Assembly (NCBI GenBank): GCA_947044405.1
Contig: CAMRHE010000012.1
Span: 10,350,001 to 10,414,000, forward strand
Length of the DNA: 64,000 nt
From: Leptodactylus fallax
Lineage: Eukaryota; Chordata; Amphibia; Anura; Leptodactylidae
Direction of reading: 5' to 3'
The notes under the pieces were generated by a model. That model ran no database searches and was not told the DNA's origin. It saw only the letters and a list, made by a program, of their open reading frames with translations. Each line of letters opens with the position of its first letter. Within the stretch, counting starts at the first letter, position 1. The position numbers were made by a program, and so were the translations under genes. Below are positions 37,858 through 47,964 of the stretch, one piece after another.

Positions 37858-38232
37858 TAGAGATGAGCGAATTTCTCAAAAGTTCGATTCGGCAGTTCGA
37901 TTCGAAATTCAAAAAAAAATTTGCTTCGATCCGAATTACTTTGCGGCGAATAAATAGCTATTTCCGGTCTTCAGAGAGCCGGGGTGGGCGGCAAAATTGC
38001 GGAAGCTCTTAGATGCCACGGACATGTCTCTCTCTCTCTCCAGCACGGACAACTTTTATTCATGTTGAAGGATCTGCTAACTAGCAAAGACACGCCTACC
38101 CAATCGCATCACTAGAGAACATCTTGTGACCGTCTGATGTCACTAAGGTCCTTAATAAATATTTGTTACCGCGAAGCATCAGGAAATCCGGAATCATTGT
38201 GAATCGAAGATTTCCTGAAATTCGGATCGATA
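37858..38232. mobile_element. hAT MITE, one end lost
   Basis: The left end TAGAGATGAGCGAATTTCTC is clear, and the first ~130 bp follow the reverse of the hAT copy 1 3' end (7200-7346) closely (AAAAGTTCGATTCG, TTGCTTCGAT, TTCAGAGAGCC). The other end stops in CCTGAAATTCGGATCGAT without the final inverted repeat. The interior differs from 30856-31332 and matches 55130-55335. Confidence 0.8.
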
Positions 38233-38671
38233 CTTATTTTCCACCATAATTTGCAAATAAATTCTTTAAAAATCAGACAGACAATGTGATTTTCTAGATA
38301 TGTTTTCTCATTTTGTCTCTCATAGTTGAGGTCTACCTATGATGACAATTACAGGCCTCTCTCATCTTTTTAAGTGGGAGAACTTGCACAGTTGGTGGCT
38401 GACTAAATACTTTTTTTTCCCCACTGTATGTATTTTGGTCGTATTCATATCTATATGTAAAGCAGAGCATTTTACATATTGAAAATTGAGAATTCTTCCA
38501 AATTTCCATCAACATGAAGTACAACTAACATGGAGTACAATGTGGAGGTTAAATCAGTTCTATCAATAATGTAGTTAATAATTATGTATTATTTCTCAAC
38601 AATACTTGTTTTATGGGACTTCTAAAGAAACATGCATAAGCACCTCTTAAGACACAGCCCTGGAATTTTTT
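38233..38671. other. No recognised feature
   Basis: AT-rich sequence between two elements. No supported feature is present. Confidence 0.45.
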
Positions 38672-39552
38672 TTAACCTCTTCATGCAAAATCACATACAT
38701 GTATGGGATTAGGGGCGAGGTCCCTAGGGGGTCTGAAAATAAAAGTAAAAAAATAAATAAAATAAAAAATAAAGTTTTTAAAAGTATTAAAAAAGAACAA
38801 AAAATATAAAAATTCAAATCACCTCTCTTTCCCTAGATCGCATGTACAACTAAATAAACAATAATACACATACTATCCCTGTGCTCAAAAATGCCCAAAC
38901 TATTAAAATATAAAAATATTTATCCCATACAGTGATCGCCGTATTGAGGAAAAAAATGTAAATGACCAAATGGCTATTTTTTCAAACACTTTGGCTCCTA
39001 AAAAATTTGAATAAAAAAGGATCAAACTATCAGACCTTCTCCAAAAAGGTATCAATAAAAACAACATATTGTCCCGCATAGAAAGACGCCTTACCCAGCT
39101 TCATAAACATAAATATGGAAAAGTTCCAGGTGTCAGAATATGGCGACAAAGATTTTTTTTTCTATTTTGCAAAGTTTTGAATTTTTTTAAAAGGTATCAA
39201 AACATTAAAAATATTATATACATTTGGTATCACCGTGATCGTACTGACCCACAGAATACAGGTAACATGTCATTTTTACCACATAGCGAATGCAGTAAAA
39301 AAATTAACCCATAAGAATCTGGCGCAAATGCGTTTTTTTTCCAATTCCACCTCATTCTGAATTTTTTTCCAGCTTCCCACTACATTGCACAGGATATTGA
39401 ATGGTGCCATTACAAAGTACAATTTATTTCACTAACAATAAGTCAACATGTGACTCTGTGAACTGAAAAATGAAAAAAATATGTCTCTTGGAATGTAGGG
39501 AGGGAAAAATGGAAATGCAAAAACAAAAATTGGCTTATCCTGAAGGGGTTAA
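38672..39552. mobile_element. TTAA-flanked element, copy B (inverted)
   Basis: It starts TTAACCTCTTCATGC and ends GAAGGGGTTAA. In reverse it follows copy A (26887-28095) through CATTCCAAGAG, TTCAGTTCACAGAGTCACAT, CAGCTTCCC and GGTATCAAAAC, but lacks about 330 bp of the GC-rich half. No coding capacity. Confidence 0.75.
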
Positions 39553-40410
39553 TGTCCAGGCACAATATTATCTCATCAGTTTTGCCTTGGCTGTGTTGAA
39601 CAGCAATACTTCAGACAGTAGACAAAGTGGCAGTGCTTACATGATCTACTTTTTCAGGTGCTTTAAATAGGCTTTCTGCTTTAGAAACCCATTTCATAGA
39701 GGCATCGTTTCTTTTATAGGACTTATTAATAGACAGTCCCTTGATTTCTGTGGGAACTGTGTAATGCTTTATTTTGTGGAATTCTAAACACTAGCTTCCA
39801 GGTTATCCTATATACCACATATATTCACAGGGGATCCCATCAGTTGGAAATCGTGGGTTTAATTTATTTTCAGAGGACCTGTCTTATATAGTGGATCTAT
39901 CTGCCGCTGGATCCTGATATACTATTACTGTATGTCAGCTTGTAGATAGGAGTTATAAGCCCTGTATAAGAAAAGTAGTTAAATCACTCCTTACTAATGC
40001 TGAAGGAAAACAGATATTATGAGTTTTTGGACACAGTAATATCAGTCATGTCAATTAGTGATGATTCGGTAAATACATAAATTCACATTTTTACAAACCA
40101 CATTAAAAGCCAGGTTTGAGGTGACAGAGTTAGCTATCTGATTTTCATCAATTGAATACACTTTTATAATAGCATCTTCTCCACACTACACTGTGGAGTG
40201 AAAAAGCAGGTTTTCAACAGGAAATAAGCATTTCCTGTGAGAAGCTGTTCTTAAAAAGTTGCTTCGAAGATGGTCTGCGTTCACGTAGTAGTGATAGGAA
40301 CAAGCCTTCTTTAGTACAGTTTGCCCACACTATCTATGCATCATAGATAAACTAATATGCTTCATGAATGTTAAATCACTACAGTTCAAGGCCTGGAGGT
40401 GACACATGGA
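39553..40410. other. Upstream region of the IL2-like gene, no repeat recognised
   Basis: This is the first long stretch without a recognisable transposon, just 5' of the conserved promoter. It may hold further regulatory sequence, but I see no site I can name. Confidence 0.45.
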
Positions 40411-40672
40411 ACAAGGGGGAAAAACTGGCTCTGAGAAAACCTCGTCATTAGAAAAGAAAGGTTTAAGAGACAGAGTGTGGGCTATCATTAACCATGAGGG
40501 ATTTTACCTACAGTACATCTATTATATGCTGTTAAACTTAAGAGAAATTCCAAAGAGTCATCAAGGAAGGAAAAGAAAGTAATATTTATTGCCTCACAGG
40601 TAATGCAGTTTGTAATATCTAAACTTTCACATACCACCCTCATGTTTTATTTCCACAAATAAGAATATAAAT
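40411..40672 (+). promoter_or_regulatory. il2: IL2-type proximal promoter/enhancer
   Basis: In 5' to 3' order: a distal NFAT site GGGGGAAAAACTG at 40415-40427; GTGTGGGCTA at 40475-40484; an NF-kB-like GGGATTTTACC at 40498-40508; a CD28 response element plus AP-1 composite at 40541-40562 (AGAAATTCCAAAGAGTCATC); an NFAT-type GGAAAA at 40569-40574; GGTAATG near 40599-40605; an Oct/NFIL-2A-like TGTAATATCTAAAC at 40611-40624; an inverted NFAT ATTTCCA at 40649-40655; and TATAAAT at 40666-40672, 77 bp before the ATG. From established knowledge of the human IL2 promoter, these elements have the same order and near-identical cores, including the NF-kB site GGGATTTCACC. It should integrate calcium/NFAT, CD28 and NF-kB signals in activated T cells. 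Confidence 0.88.
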
Positions 40673-40748
40673 TCGTCTTTGGGATCTGTGCATATCTCAT
40701 AAGCATTATTCCTTTATTAGCTGAAGGGTGAATTGAGAGTTAATTACC

Positions 40749-40883
40749 ATGTATAAGCTTCAGGCATTGTGTGTGCTGGTCATAACAGTCTTGGCTTTTT
40801 CACAAGTGTCTCCAGTCCATCCAAATAAGAATGGTATCCGAGCAGTGCGAAGCGAATTGGAGTTTCTAAAAAACACAAATGAA
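40749..40883 (+). CDS. il2: il2 exon 1
   Basis: 45 codons encode the signal peptide and most of helix A (RAVRSELEFLKNTNE). The start ATG lies 77 bp after the TATA box, and the donor is GAA|GTAAGT, a near-consensus site. Reading on through the intron stays open into exon 2, so the open frame to 41051 is an artefact. Confidence 0.85.
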
Positions 40884-43800
40884 GTAAGTGTAGATACATT
40901 TATACAATATAATGCGTCTACTCTGATATGCTGGTCTCCTGGTATTCTACGTGTTAACACATTATTTCTTTCTGCTTTGCAGGTAATGAATCTACAATCC
41001 TACGTGCTTGTACCTAAAGATGTGCAGGTAAATCATTTGCTTGAAACATGAAAATATTTATTATAATGATATAATCTATGTTTACAATACTATTACATAT
41101 TTTATATATCTAGCATACAGGATTAAAATGTGTTACAGTAGTTACAGTACATTTTAACTAACAAGTATAGAATAGCAGGCATAGTTTCATGGAATCATTA
41201 TCTATACAAAGATTCTTATCTTGACACTCTTCACTTCCTTTTTCTTGTATGTCACTGTTAAGATTCACTAATGGAAAATACAGCAGATATGTAGTGAATA
41301 CACTCATGTCATACCTATTCAAAGAACACAGTACACAGTAATTGTTTGGGGCCATGGAGATCAAATGTACTGGATAAAAGATACCTTAGCTGTTTCTTTG
41401 GTTGCGCTATGGTTATGTGCTTTATATTGACCATATGAATGATATGCATTGTTCATATTTGTGTTTGCCCTCTTTGTATTATTGCAATCTTTACATATTA
41501 TATGTATGCTTCATGTGTTTTAAAAGTTGCTTATCTACATTACAGTATACTGATACCACTGATTCATTCCAAACCTGTTACAGTTATGACATTTCAGTGG
41601 ATTATTTGCATAACCATGCAGAGTATTGAACCTACTTTGCTATATACCTCCCCTTAATTTGTCACTATCTCTATTTACTGTTATATCAGATGTTTTTTTT
41701 AATGTTGTATTCTACTGGCAATTAGGAAATAAGTTTCTCTCTATATATTTGAAGTTATGAAATAATATTCAATCTATATATTTATTGTTATATATTGCTT
41801 TTATATACTGACATTGGACCACAAATGGGGTAAGATGTTTGGAAGTATGCTAAATGGATTGTCCATATTGGAAAACCCAGTTTTAGATATCTTATCATTA
41901 CAGAAAAATATGGAGTGGAAAGTTGCTACAAATATGATAATGATTTCCATGCGCACCACGTTAATGTTTCATTTTCCTTTAGGTAGCACTGCAAGGGAAT
42001 TTACAATTTGATGTCAGGTTCTCCAACAGGTTACAGCTGATCACTGAGGTCCCGGCAAAGATACTTTGTGACCATAATGTTTTTGGGCATGCCTTCAACA
42101 CAAGGGATTCAAAAGCAGACATCCCCTTAGATTAGGATTTTGACTGAGCCCAGTTAGTTCAGGACTGTGAATAACTGAATTCTACAATCACTAGTCTGTT
42201 CAACTTTTTAGGAGAGAAGGGGCTTTTGTTATACATGTGAAATAAATACATAGTTTGTATTACTTTGACAAAGCAGTCTCCTTACTTAAAATTCATATGT
42301 AAAATGATACCTAATATTATAGTAAATTAAGTAATATTAATGGGTCTGCAAAATACATAATACATACAAAATAAGCATGTTGTCTTTTCTGTAGTATACA
42401 CGTTGACAATCTTGATTCTTTCAGGGCAATTGCACTGTGAATGGTCTTGACTGCTATACTAAAATTCTGGAGTTCTTAAGAAAAAAATGCAAAAGTGACC
42501 ACATTGTCCACAGTATCAACACTGCCATTACAAGTCTGGAGGAAGTCATGGTAAGAACCTGCAATTTCTATTAGCAGTACACATTATAATGACATGCTTT
42601 TTCAGTTATCTTCTGTAGAAGTACTTTGTTGTCTAATTTTTCTTTGTAATTATGATCATATGTTTTATAGCAAGAAACTCAATAAACAAATGCAATATTA
42701 GGTAGATACCTACACATTGATAAAAACATTGGAGTAGAGTTATCATATGTAGCCCAATTTCCCAAAGCAATCTGTCCAGTCACGGTTATGGCTTTCCTAG
42801 GGCCACAAAAAAGTTAGAATTGAATCTTATTGGTTGCTATGGACAACTTCCCCACTTTTCCCTTGCACTCATTTAGATTGTGAATAGGAAAACACATTGG
42901 GACATAAATATAGAAGCTGATTATTCACATGTTCTAAACTGATACATCTTTATATTGCAATATCCAGGCTGTAGCAGAGTTAACCCAAACTTCTGTAATT
43001 AGTTAAACTGCTACAGCAAGATATCTTATCATAGAAGACGACAAAAGCGAATAAAAAGTTATTGATAAAACATTTTTCAATGACTTTCCATAGTTTTTGT
43101 TGTTTTCTGTGATCTAATATCACGCTGTAGCAGGGTAACCAATTGCAGAAGTTCAGGTTAACTTTGCTACATCTGTATACCTGTTAATAAAATTAGCATG
43201 GGCAGCTCTGGTTGCTGAATGATTCAGTAATGCAAACCATTAAGCTGCATCGGCGCACATTCATGTCTCTTTCAAATATCCAGTGTCTGCAACTGTACTT
43301 GCCTTGTGATATGCAACTGTACTAACAGATAGTTTTCAATCTGCTGCTCTCCAGCAGAAAACTGTAGCGCCCAGCATGCTTTCACATTCTATGGACATCT
43401 TAAAGCCTAACTCTGAATTATACTGTCATATGCACAGACATACATGGCATTGCGCAGGCTCCAGTATTCCTTTTCAGAGCAAACCTGAAATAATTTTGTG
43501 AGGCTTTACATTCTCCTTTAGAAGCAAAGCTTTTAGGGGAAAATACATCCATGATTTGTGTTCCCTCTTTTATTGTTCAAACATATGGAAGTGAAGTATG
43601 AATCTTAGAAATCTATAGCTTACATGTTTAGGATCCATATGATACAAATTGTGTGTATAACTGTGTGCATGTGCAGTAAGAAAATGCATAGGGACATTTT
43701 TAAGGGGAATGTACCTCCATGGTCTCACCACCATGTTACAGAGCACACTAATGATAAACAACTTTCCTCTGCTATGTATGTCATGTTTGTAGACTTGGAG

Positions 43801-46800
43801 AAAATAACTTTAAAGTTTTATGTAAATGAAACAGTTGGTGCATTGGGGATGGGCCTTCAGCTTCCTGGAGCACTGATTTTGTATATCATATAAGCCTCTC
43901 TTTGACTGGAAGTGCACCTGTATACCATTTACACCTCATATTGACTGTCAATGCAGCTGTGTAACATCCACAGTTCTCAGTGACTGTTGGTGCACCTGTG
44001 TACTACACACAGTTCTCATTGACTGTTAATGCACCTGTGTACTACACATAGTTCTCATTGACTGTTAGTGCACCTGTATACTACAAACAGTTCTCATTGA
44101 CTGTTAGTGCACCTGTATACTACACAGTTCTCATTGACTGTTAGTGCACCTGTATACTACACACAGTTCTCATTGACTGTTAGTGCACCTGTATACTACA
44201 CACAGTTTTCATTGACTGTTAGTGCGCCTGTATACTACACACAGTTCTCATTGACTGTTAGTGCACCTGTATACCACACACAGATTTCATTGACCGATTC
44301 TGCATTGTACGTATACTTAGTCTTTGTTGGTCCTCAATAGTCCTTAAGAAAACACCAGCATCTGAATGAAGCAAAAATGAAGTACTCATGTGATCTTCAT
44401 GAATCAATACTGTGAATAACACATATACATCCATTTAAACTCTGGAAAACTATACAGGCTTTTTAATTACCATGTGGAGATGGAAGTAAATGTATGAGCT
44501 AACCCTGAGTTATAACAGCAAATATATAGGTTGTATCTGTATTGCTAAACACTTACTAATAATAATGACACTGAATATGATATACTTATTTATTTGGTTC
44601 TTTCTCTTCAAGGGAATGAACTCAGAAGAGAGAAAGAAAAAGGTAAATACAATATAAGATAAAAGATAAAACTGTTATTTCCTGCATGTATACATTGTCT
44701 AGGCCTGCCAGGAAAATGAGAAGAGATTAATAGTTTGAGTCACAGTAAACAAGTTAGTTTTTCTAAGGATTTATAGGTAAACAATGATTGCTGGAGTAAA
44801 GTCTATCCTTTAGGTTCTATTCACATGCTGCTGTCAAATTGGTTTATTTTTTTTTTCTTTGAGTTTCTTAGTGGCCAAATTTCAACATTTTGCAGTGTTT
44901 TTTTTGTGACAAAATATGCAATATACAATTTTAAGCTCCAGACAACTATGAGGTTGTAGAAAGCTGTAATACGACTGTGTGCACAAGCCAATATACTTAG
45001 GAACCACAATAATTGTACCAAAATGACTTGAAGATTATGGTCAAATTAGGGTCACACGACCGTTCTATCTTATAGGGGCACTAAAATCAAGATCAGATAC
45101 TGTCCTTAGGATGGAATCTGTTAAGCTGTTTTTGATGTAGTTTTTTGAGCCAAATACAAAAGATACTGTACATCTTACCTAGATACTTTTTCTTCTGCAC
45201 GAGTGGTTCCAGCTTTAAAGGGAAAGTTTTGCCAGAAAAAGACCTATTTTTTAAATCAAGTTTTATGTTAAACATTTTTAAAGATTTTTTGGTGAGGTTT
45301 TTAAAAATGTTCCATGTTATCTATATAATTCCTAAACATCTTGCCACTCTGAATCTGCCTCTTAGCCAAAAATATGCAGAGCCTCGTTTTCCTGTTTTGT
45401 GTACAGGAACACAGCGATCATGTATATGCAGATAAGACACAGAATTCACCAGTCACAATAGAGGATTTTTACACCTTATCGACTCCCCCTCTCAACAGGT
45501 CATAGAACGCACACAGAAAACTCTCCCATAGAAGTCAATAGGGTCTGCTCTAGACCACTGTATGCAGCATTGGCCGATGGTCCTTTTATAGGTAACAGGA
45601 AGTCCCAAACTATTTTAGACTTAGTGGCAAGAGTTGAAATTGCAAGCTTTTTAGGATTTTTAAAAAAAATATATTGCCTATTTAAGGCAACATCACCAAA
45701 ATTTCTTTCAAAAAATATTTTTTATATAAAAACATGATTTAAACAGTAGGTCATTTCCTGGCAACAATTTCCCTTTAAGCAACTATTGTTTCAAAGGCTG
45801 TGGCCACCTTACACATAATTCACATAATTCTGTATTTACCCAATAGTGGGACCAGTATGGTTCTTTTATTGTCATGCCTAATAATGAGATTCTTATAGAA
45901 GCATCTATTTAGTAACTACAGTATTACATTAAAGCCTAAAGCTGGCTACACATATAACAGTTCTTGACCATATGCTCATTCAGTCAACACTTACCTGGCC
46001 ATACGTATGAACACCAGGTTCAACTGAATGGTGCATATGGCAGTCATAAACCCTAACCATTCATATGGACAGGGATGGTCTTCAACCCCTTTAAAACTAG
46101 GATAGCTGCATTATGGCCAGTACTACTTGCCATTCTCATTAAATGGGTTTGTGTGCACTCGCTAATCAGAGGAGACATACCAAAAGAAATTTACTGTATT
46201 TCTATGAGAAAACTGATTGAAATTACAGGCCTTAAGCCTAAACCTGCAATACTGAGCAATTTGGATACAATGTGTCCTGGTAAGATATTCCAAACATTCA
46301 TTCTTTGTTATCCAGGTTCAGTTATTAGCCCAAGGTCAGTGAAATAATATACTGGTTCCCAGGATAAAAGGGTCATGATGGGTACTATCAAATGCATAGC
46401 TTGAAGCTTCTAACCCCCAATGCAAATTATAGAACAGGGCCTCTACCTACCTTGTGTCATTTAAAATAGTGATATATTGTTTGTGGAAACTCTGGGGCCC
46501 CCTCAGGGTCCAGGACCCGGCAGCAACTGCTACCTCTGCACTCCCTATAGCTACGCCCCTGAATGAGGAACTACTCTATAGATTCAAAACCCTCTGCTAA
46601 GGTAGTTTTTACAAACAAAAAAAAAACATGTACTGGAAATGTTTGCAATCTAAGGAATGAAGACCACTCACAAATCACACAGTGAAATGATATCCAGTTT
46701 AGACTCCGTACTGATTTCCAAGGCTCAGCTCATCTTGGCCTTTCAAAGGGTTATTGAGGTGATAGCAGTGCAAAGCTATCTGCGTACAATATGGAGCAAG

Positions 46801-47067
46801 GAGAACGCAGCCAATAAAGTATTTATGAAGTGGCCACATGTTCAGGTGAAAGAATTCATTTGAAAACATTAATAAAGAAACAGCCTTGTGAAGTTTGCTA
46901 AACTTGAGATAATGCATAAGGCAAGATTGGTGACTCACTGTGAATATTTTAATTTTCAGAATCTATGCCAAAAAGATTGTGTATTTAAAATGGAGTCGAG
47001 AAAGACCGCCATGGCCCTAGAAGACATCTTAAAGTTTCTACAGCAAATGATTGCAGTGCCAGAATAA
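40749..47067 (+). CDS. il2: Interleukin-2 (IL-2/IL-15/IL-21 family cytokine), five exons
   Basis: The joined coding exons are 40749-40883, 40983-41027, 42425-42550, 44613-44642 and 46960-47067, all phase 0 with GT-AG borders, giving 147 residues. A signal peptide of about 22 residues (MYKLQALCVLVITVLAFSQV) resembles the mammalian IL-2 start MYRMQLLSC. Helix A follows, then VLVPKDVQ|GNC at the exon 2/3 border, a position conserved across the family. Cysteines 63/70 (C-x6-C) and 115/119 (C-x3-C) suggest two disulfides as in chicken IL-2, IL-15 and IL-21; Cys82 may be free. An N-glycosylation sequon lies at N62-C-T. Intron 1 is only 99 bp, as short as in human IL2. IL-2 is a secreted T-cell growth factor that signals through IL-2R beta/gamma-c. 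By protein alone IL-21 is nearly as good a match; the promoter decides for IL-2. Confidence 0.85.
40983..41027 (+). CDS. il2: il2 exon 2
   Basis: A 45-bp exon encodes VMNLQSYVLVPKDVQ. The acceptor is TTTCTGCTTTGCAG|GTA and the donor CAG|GTAAAT. A very short second exon is standard in IL-2 and IL-21 genes. The 99-bp intron 1 before it carries a good pyrimidine tract. Confidence 0.82.
41028..42424 (+). other. il2: il2 intron 2
   Basis: About 1.4 kb of AT-rich sequence with no transposon recognised. GT-AG bounded. Confidence 0.75.
42425..42550 (+). CDS. il2: il2 exon 3
   Basis: 42 codons encode GNCTVNGLDCYTKILEF, a Lys-rich turn with Cys82, and the helix HIVHSINTAITSLEEVM. The acceptor is TTCTTTCAG|GGC and the donor ATG|GTAAGA. 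The C-x6-C pair lies at its start, as in chicken IL-2, IL-15 and IL-21. Confidence 0.85.
43905..44300 (+). repeat. 39-bp minisatellite in il2 intron 3
   Basis: About ten units of CTGTATACTACACACAGTTC followed by TCATTGACTGTTAGTGCAC, with a 39-bp period (36 bp in one unit). Because 39 is divisible by three, it produces a repeated 13-residue open frame at 44107-44340 that is not a gene. Confidence 0.85.
44613..44642 (+). CDS. il2: il2 exon 4 (30 bp)
   Basis: Ten codons encode GMNSEERKKK. The acceptor TTTCTCTTCAAG|GGA has a strong pyrimidine tract; the donor is AAG|GTAAAT. Because the exon is in phase, it could be skipped without breaking the frame. Human IL2 has no separate exon here, but the residues fill the loop that precedes the last cysteine pair in chicken IL-2. 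Confidence 0.65.
45215..45778. mobile_element. TTAA-flanked MITE in il2 intron 4
   Basis: The left end TTAAAGGGAAAGTTTTGCCAG and the right end GGCAACAATTTCCCTTTAA are imperfect inverted copies ending on TTAA. Arms continue inward (GACCTATTTTTTAAATCA against TGATTTAAACAGTAGGTC). The 564-bp body is noncoding. The same family's left half is at 56302-56391. Confidence 0.75.
46490..46565 (-). repeat. Fragment ending ATAGCTACGCCCCTG
   Basis: GGGGCCCCCTCAGGGTCCAG through ATAGCTACGCCCCTG is the terminal part of a dispersed element related to 20196-20265. It lies in intron 4. Confidence 0.45.
46960..47067 (+). CDS. il2: il2 exon 5 and stop
   Basis: 35 codons plus TAA encode NLCQKDC, then the amphipathic helix D (MALEDILKFLQQMIAVPE). 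The acceptor is AATTTTCAG|AAT. The CxxxC followed by a C-terminal helix is the family signature. Helix D contacts the common gamma chain in known IL-2 complexes. Confidence 0.83.
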   Translation, partial: NLCQKDCVFKMESRKTAMALEDILKFLQQMIAVPE

Positions 47068-47105
47068 TTTGCTTTCTAATAGCATGTACACTACAAGTTG
47101 CTTAA

Positions 47106-47130
47106 TTATTTATTTAATTTATCTATTTAT
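47106..47130 (+). promoter_or_regulatory. il2: AU-rich element in il2 3' UTR
   Basis: Four ATTTA motifs (two of them overlapping as TTATTTATTT) lie 40-65 bp after the stop. Such elements target cytokine mRNAs for rapid decay, as in mammalian IL2. Confidence 0.75.
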
Positions 47131-47263
47131 TTGTGCATTGCTATACTAAATTATTACCTGTAAATGTATTTAATGTATAATGTACTGTGAGCAACTTATT
47201 CTAAACCTGAACCCTGAAAGATGAACAGCTATTACACTGTTCTACAGTCATGAACTAAAAGAA

Positions 47264-47269
47264 AATAAA
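47264..47269 (+). terminator. il2: il2 polyadenylation signal
   Basis: AATAAA lies 197 bp after the stop codon and is followed by a T/G-rich stretch (GTGTGTATGTTATGTTCTTT) near 47292-47311, the usual downstream element. Predicted cleavage is near 47285. Confidence 0.75.
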
Positions 47270-47964
47270 ACTATATTTTCAATACTTTACAGTGTGTATG
47301 TTATGTTCTTTGATTTTTTTAAAACACATTTTTTGGGACCATAAAAAAAAAACAAAAAAAAACCTGGTGCGAATAGACAATAGGTAATGCAACATAATGT
47401 GCAGACTGGTGATTTAAAGAGGACCTTGCGGTTTTATATACCGCTAGAAAGCAGACAGTGCACTGAATTCAGCGTACTGTTGGCTTTCCCGTTATGTGCC
47501 CTAGGGCTGGAGATATCTGTGCCGTTACTGATCTCAGCCCACTGTCAGAAGGGCGTTCCTGACAGTTTAGCTGGGCTGTGAGGAACGCCCTCCCTGACAG
47601 TACTCATCCATATCCCTGTACTGGGGGGCATTCCTCACAGCTCAGCGTCATCACTGGGCGGTAAGGAACGCCCTCCCTGATTGTACTCGTCCATAGCTCT
47701 GTACTGTCAGAGGAGGCATTCCTTACAGCCCAGCGATGACGCTGAGCTGTGAGGAACGCTCCCCCCCAGTACAAGTCTGTGGACAAGTAGAGTCAGGAAG
47801 AGTGTTCCTCACAGCCCAGCTAGACTGTCAGGAACGCCCTTCTGACGGTGGACGGTATAACTATGAACACCGATAGCTCCAGCCCCGGGGCACATAATGG
47901 AAAAGCCAACAGTGCGCTGAATTCAGTGCACTGTCGGCTTTCTAGCGGTATCTAAAACTGCATA

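Noticed and set aside
40749..41051. Single-exon 100-codon protein starting at the IL2 ATG
   Set aside because: The frame simply reads through the 99-bp intron 1. GAAGTAAGT and the pyrimidine-rich TGCAG mark a normal intron, and the conserved protein continues in later exons.
44107..44340. Repeat protein with a 13-residue period
   Set aside because: It arises because the 39-bp intronic minisatellite is divisible by three. It lies inside intron 3 with no splice or promoter support.
40749..47067. Naming the gene IL-21 or IL-15
   Set aside because: PKDVQGNC and LQQMI do resemble IL-21, and the cysteine pairs fit IL-15. But the short signal peptide excludes the usual IL-15 layout, and the promoter matches IL2 element by element. 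IL-21 remains the main alternative.
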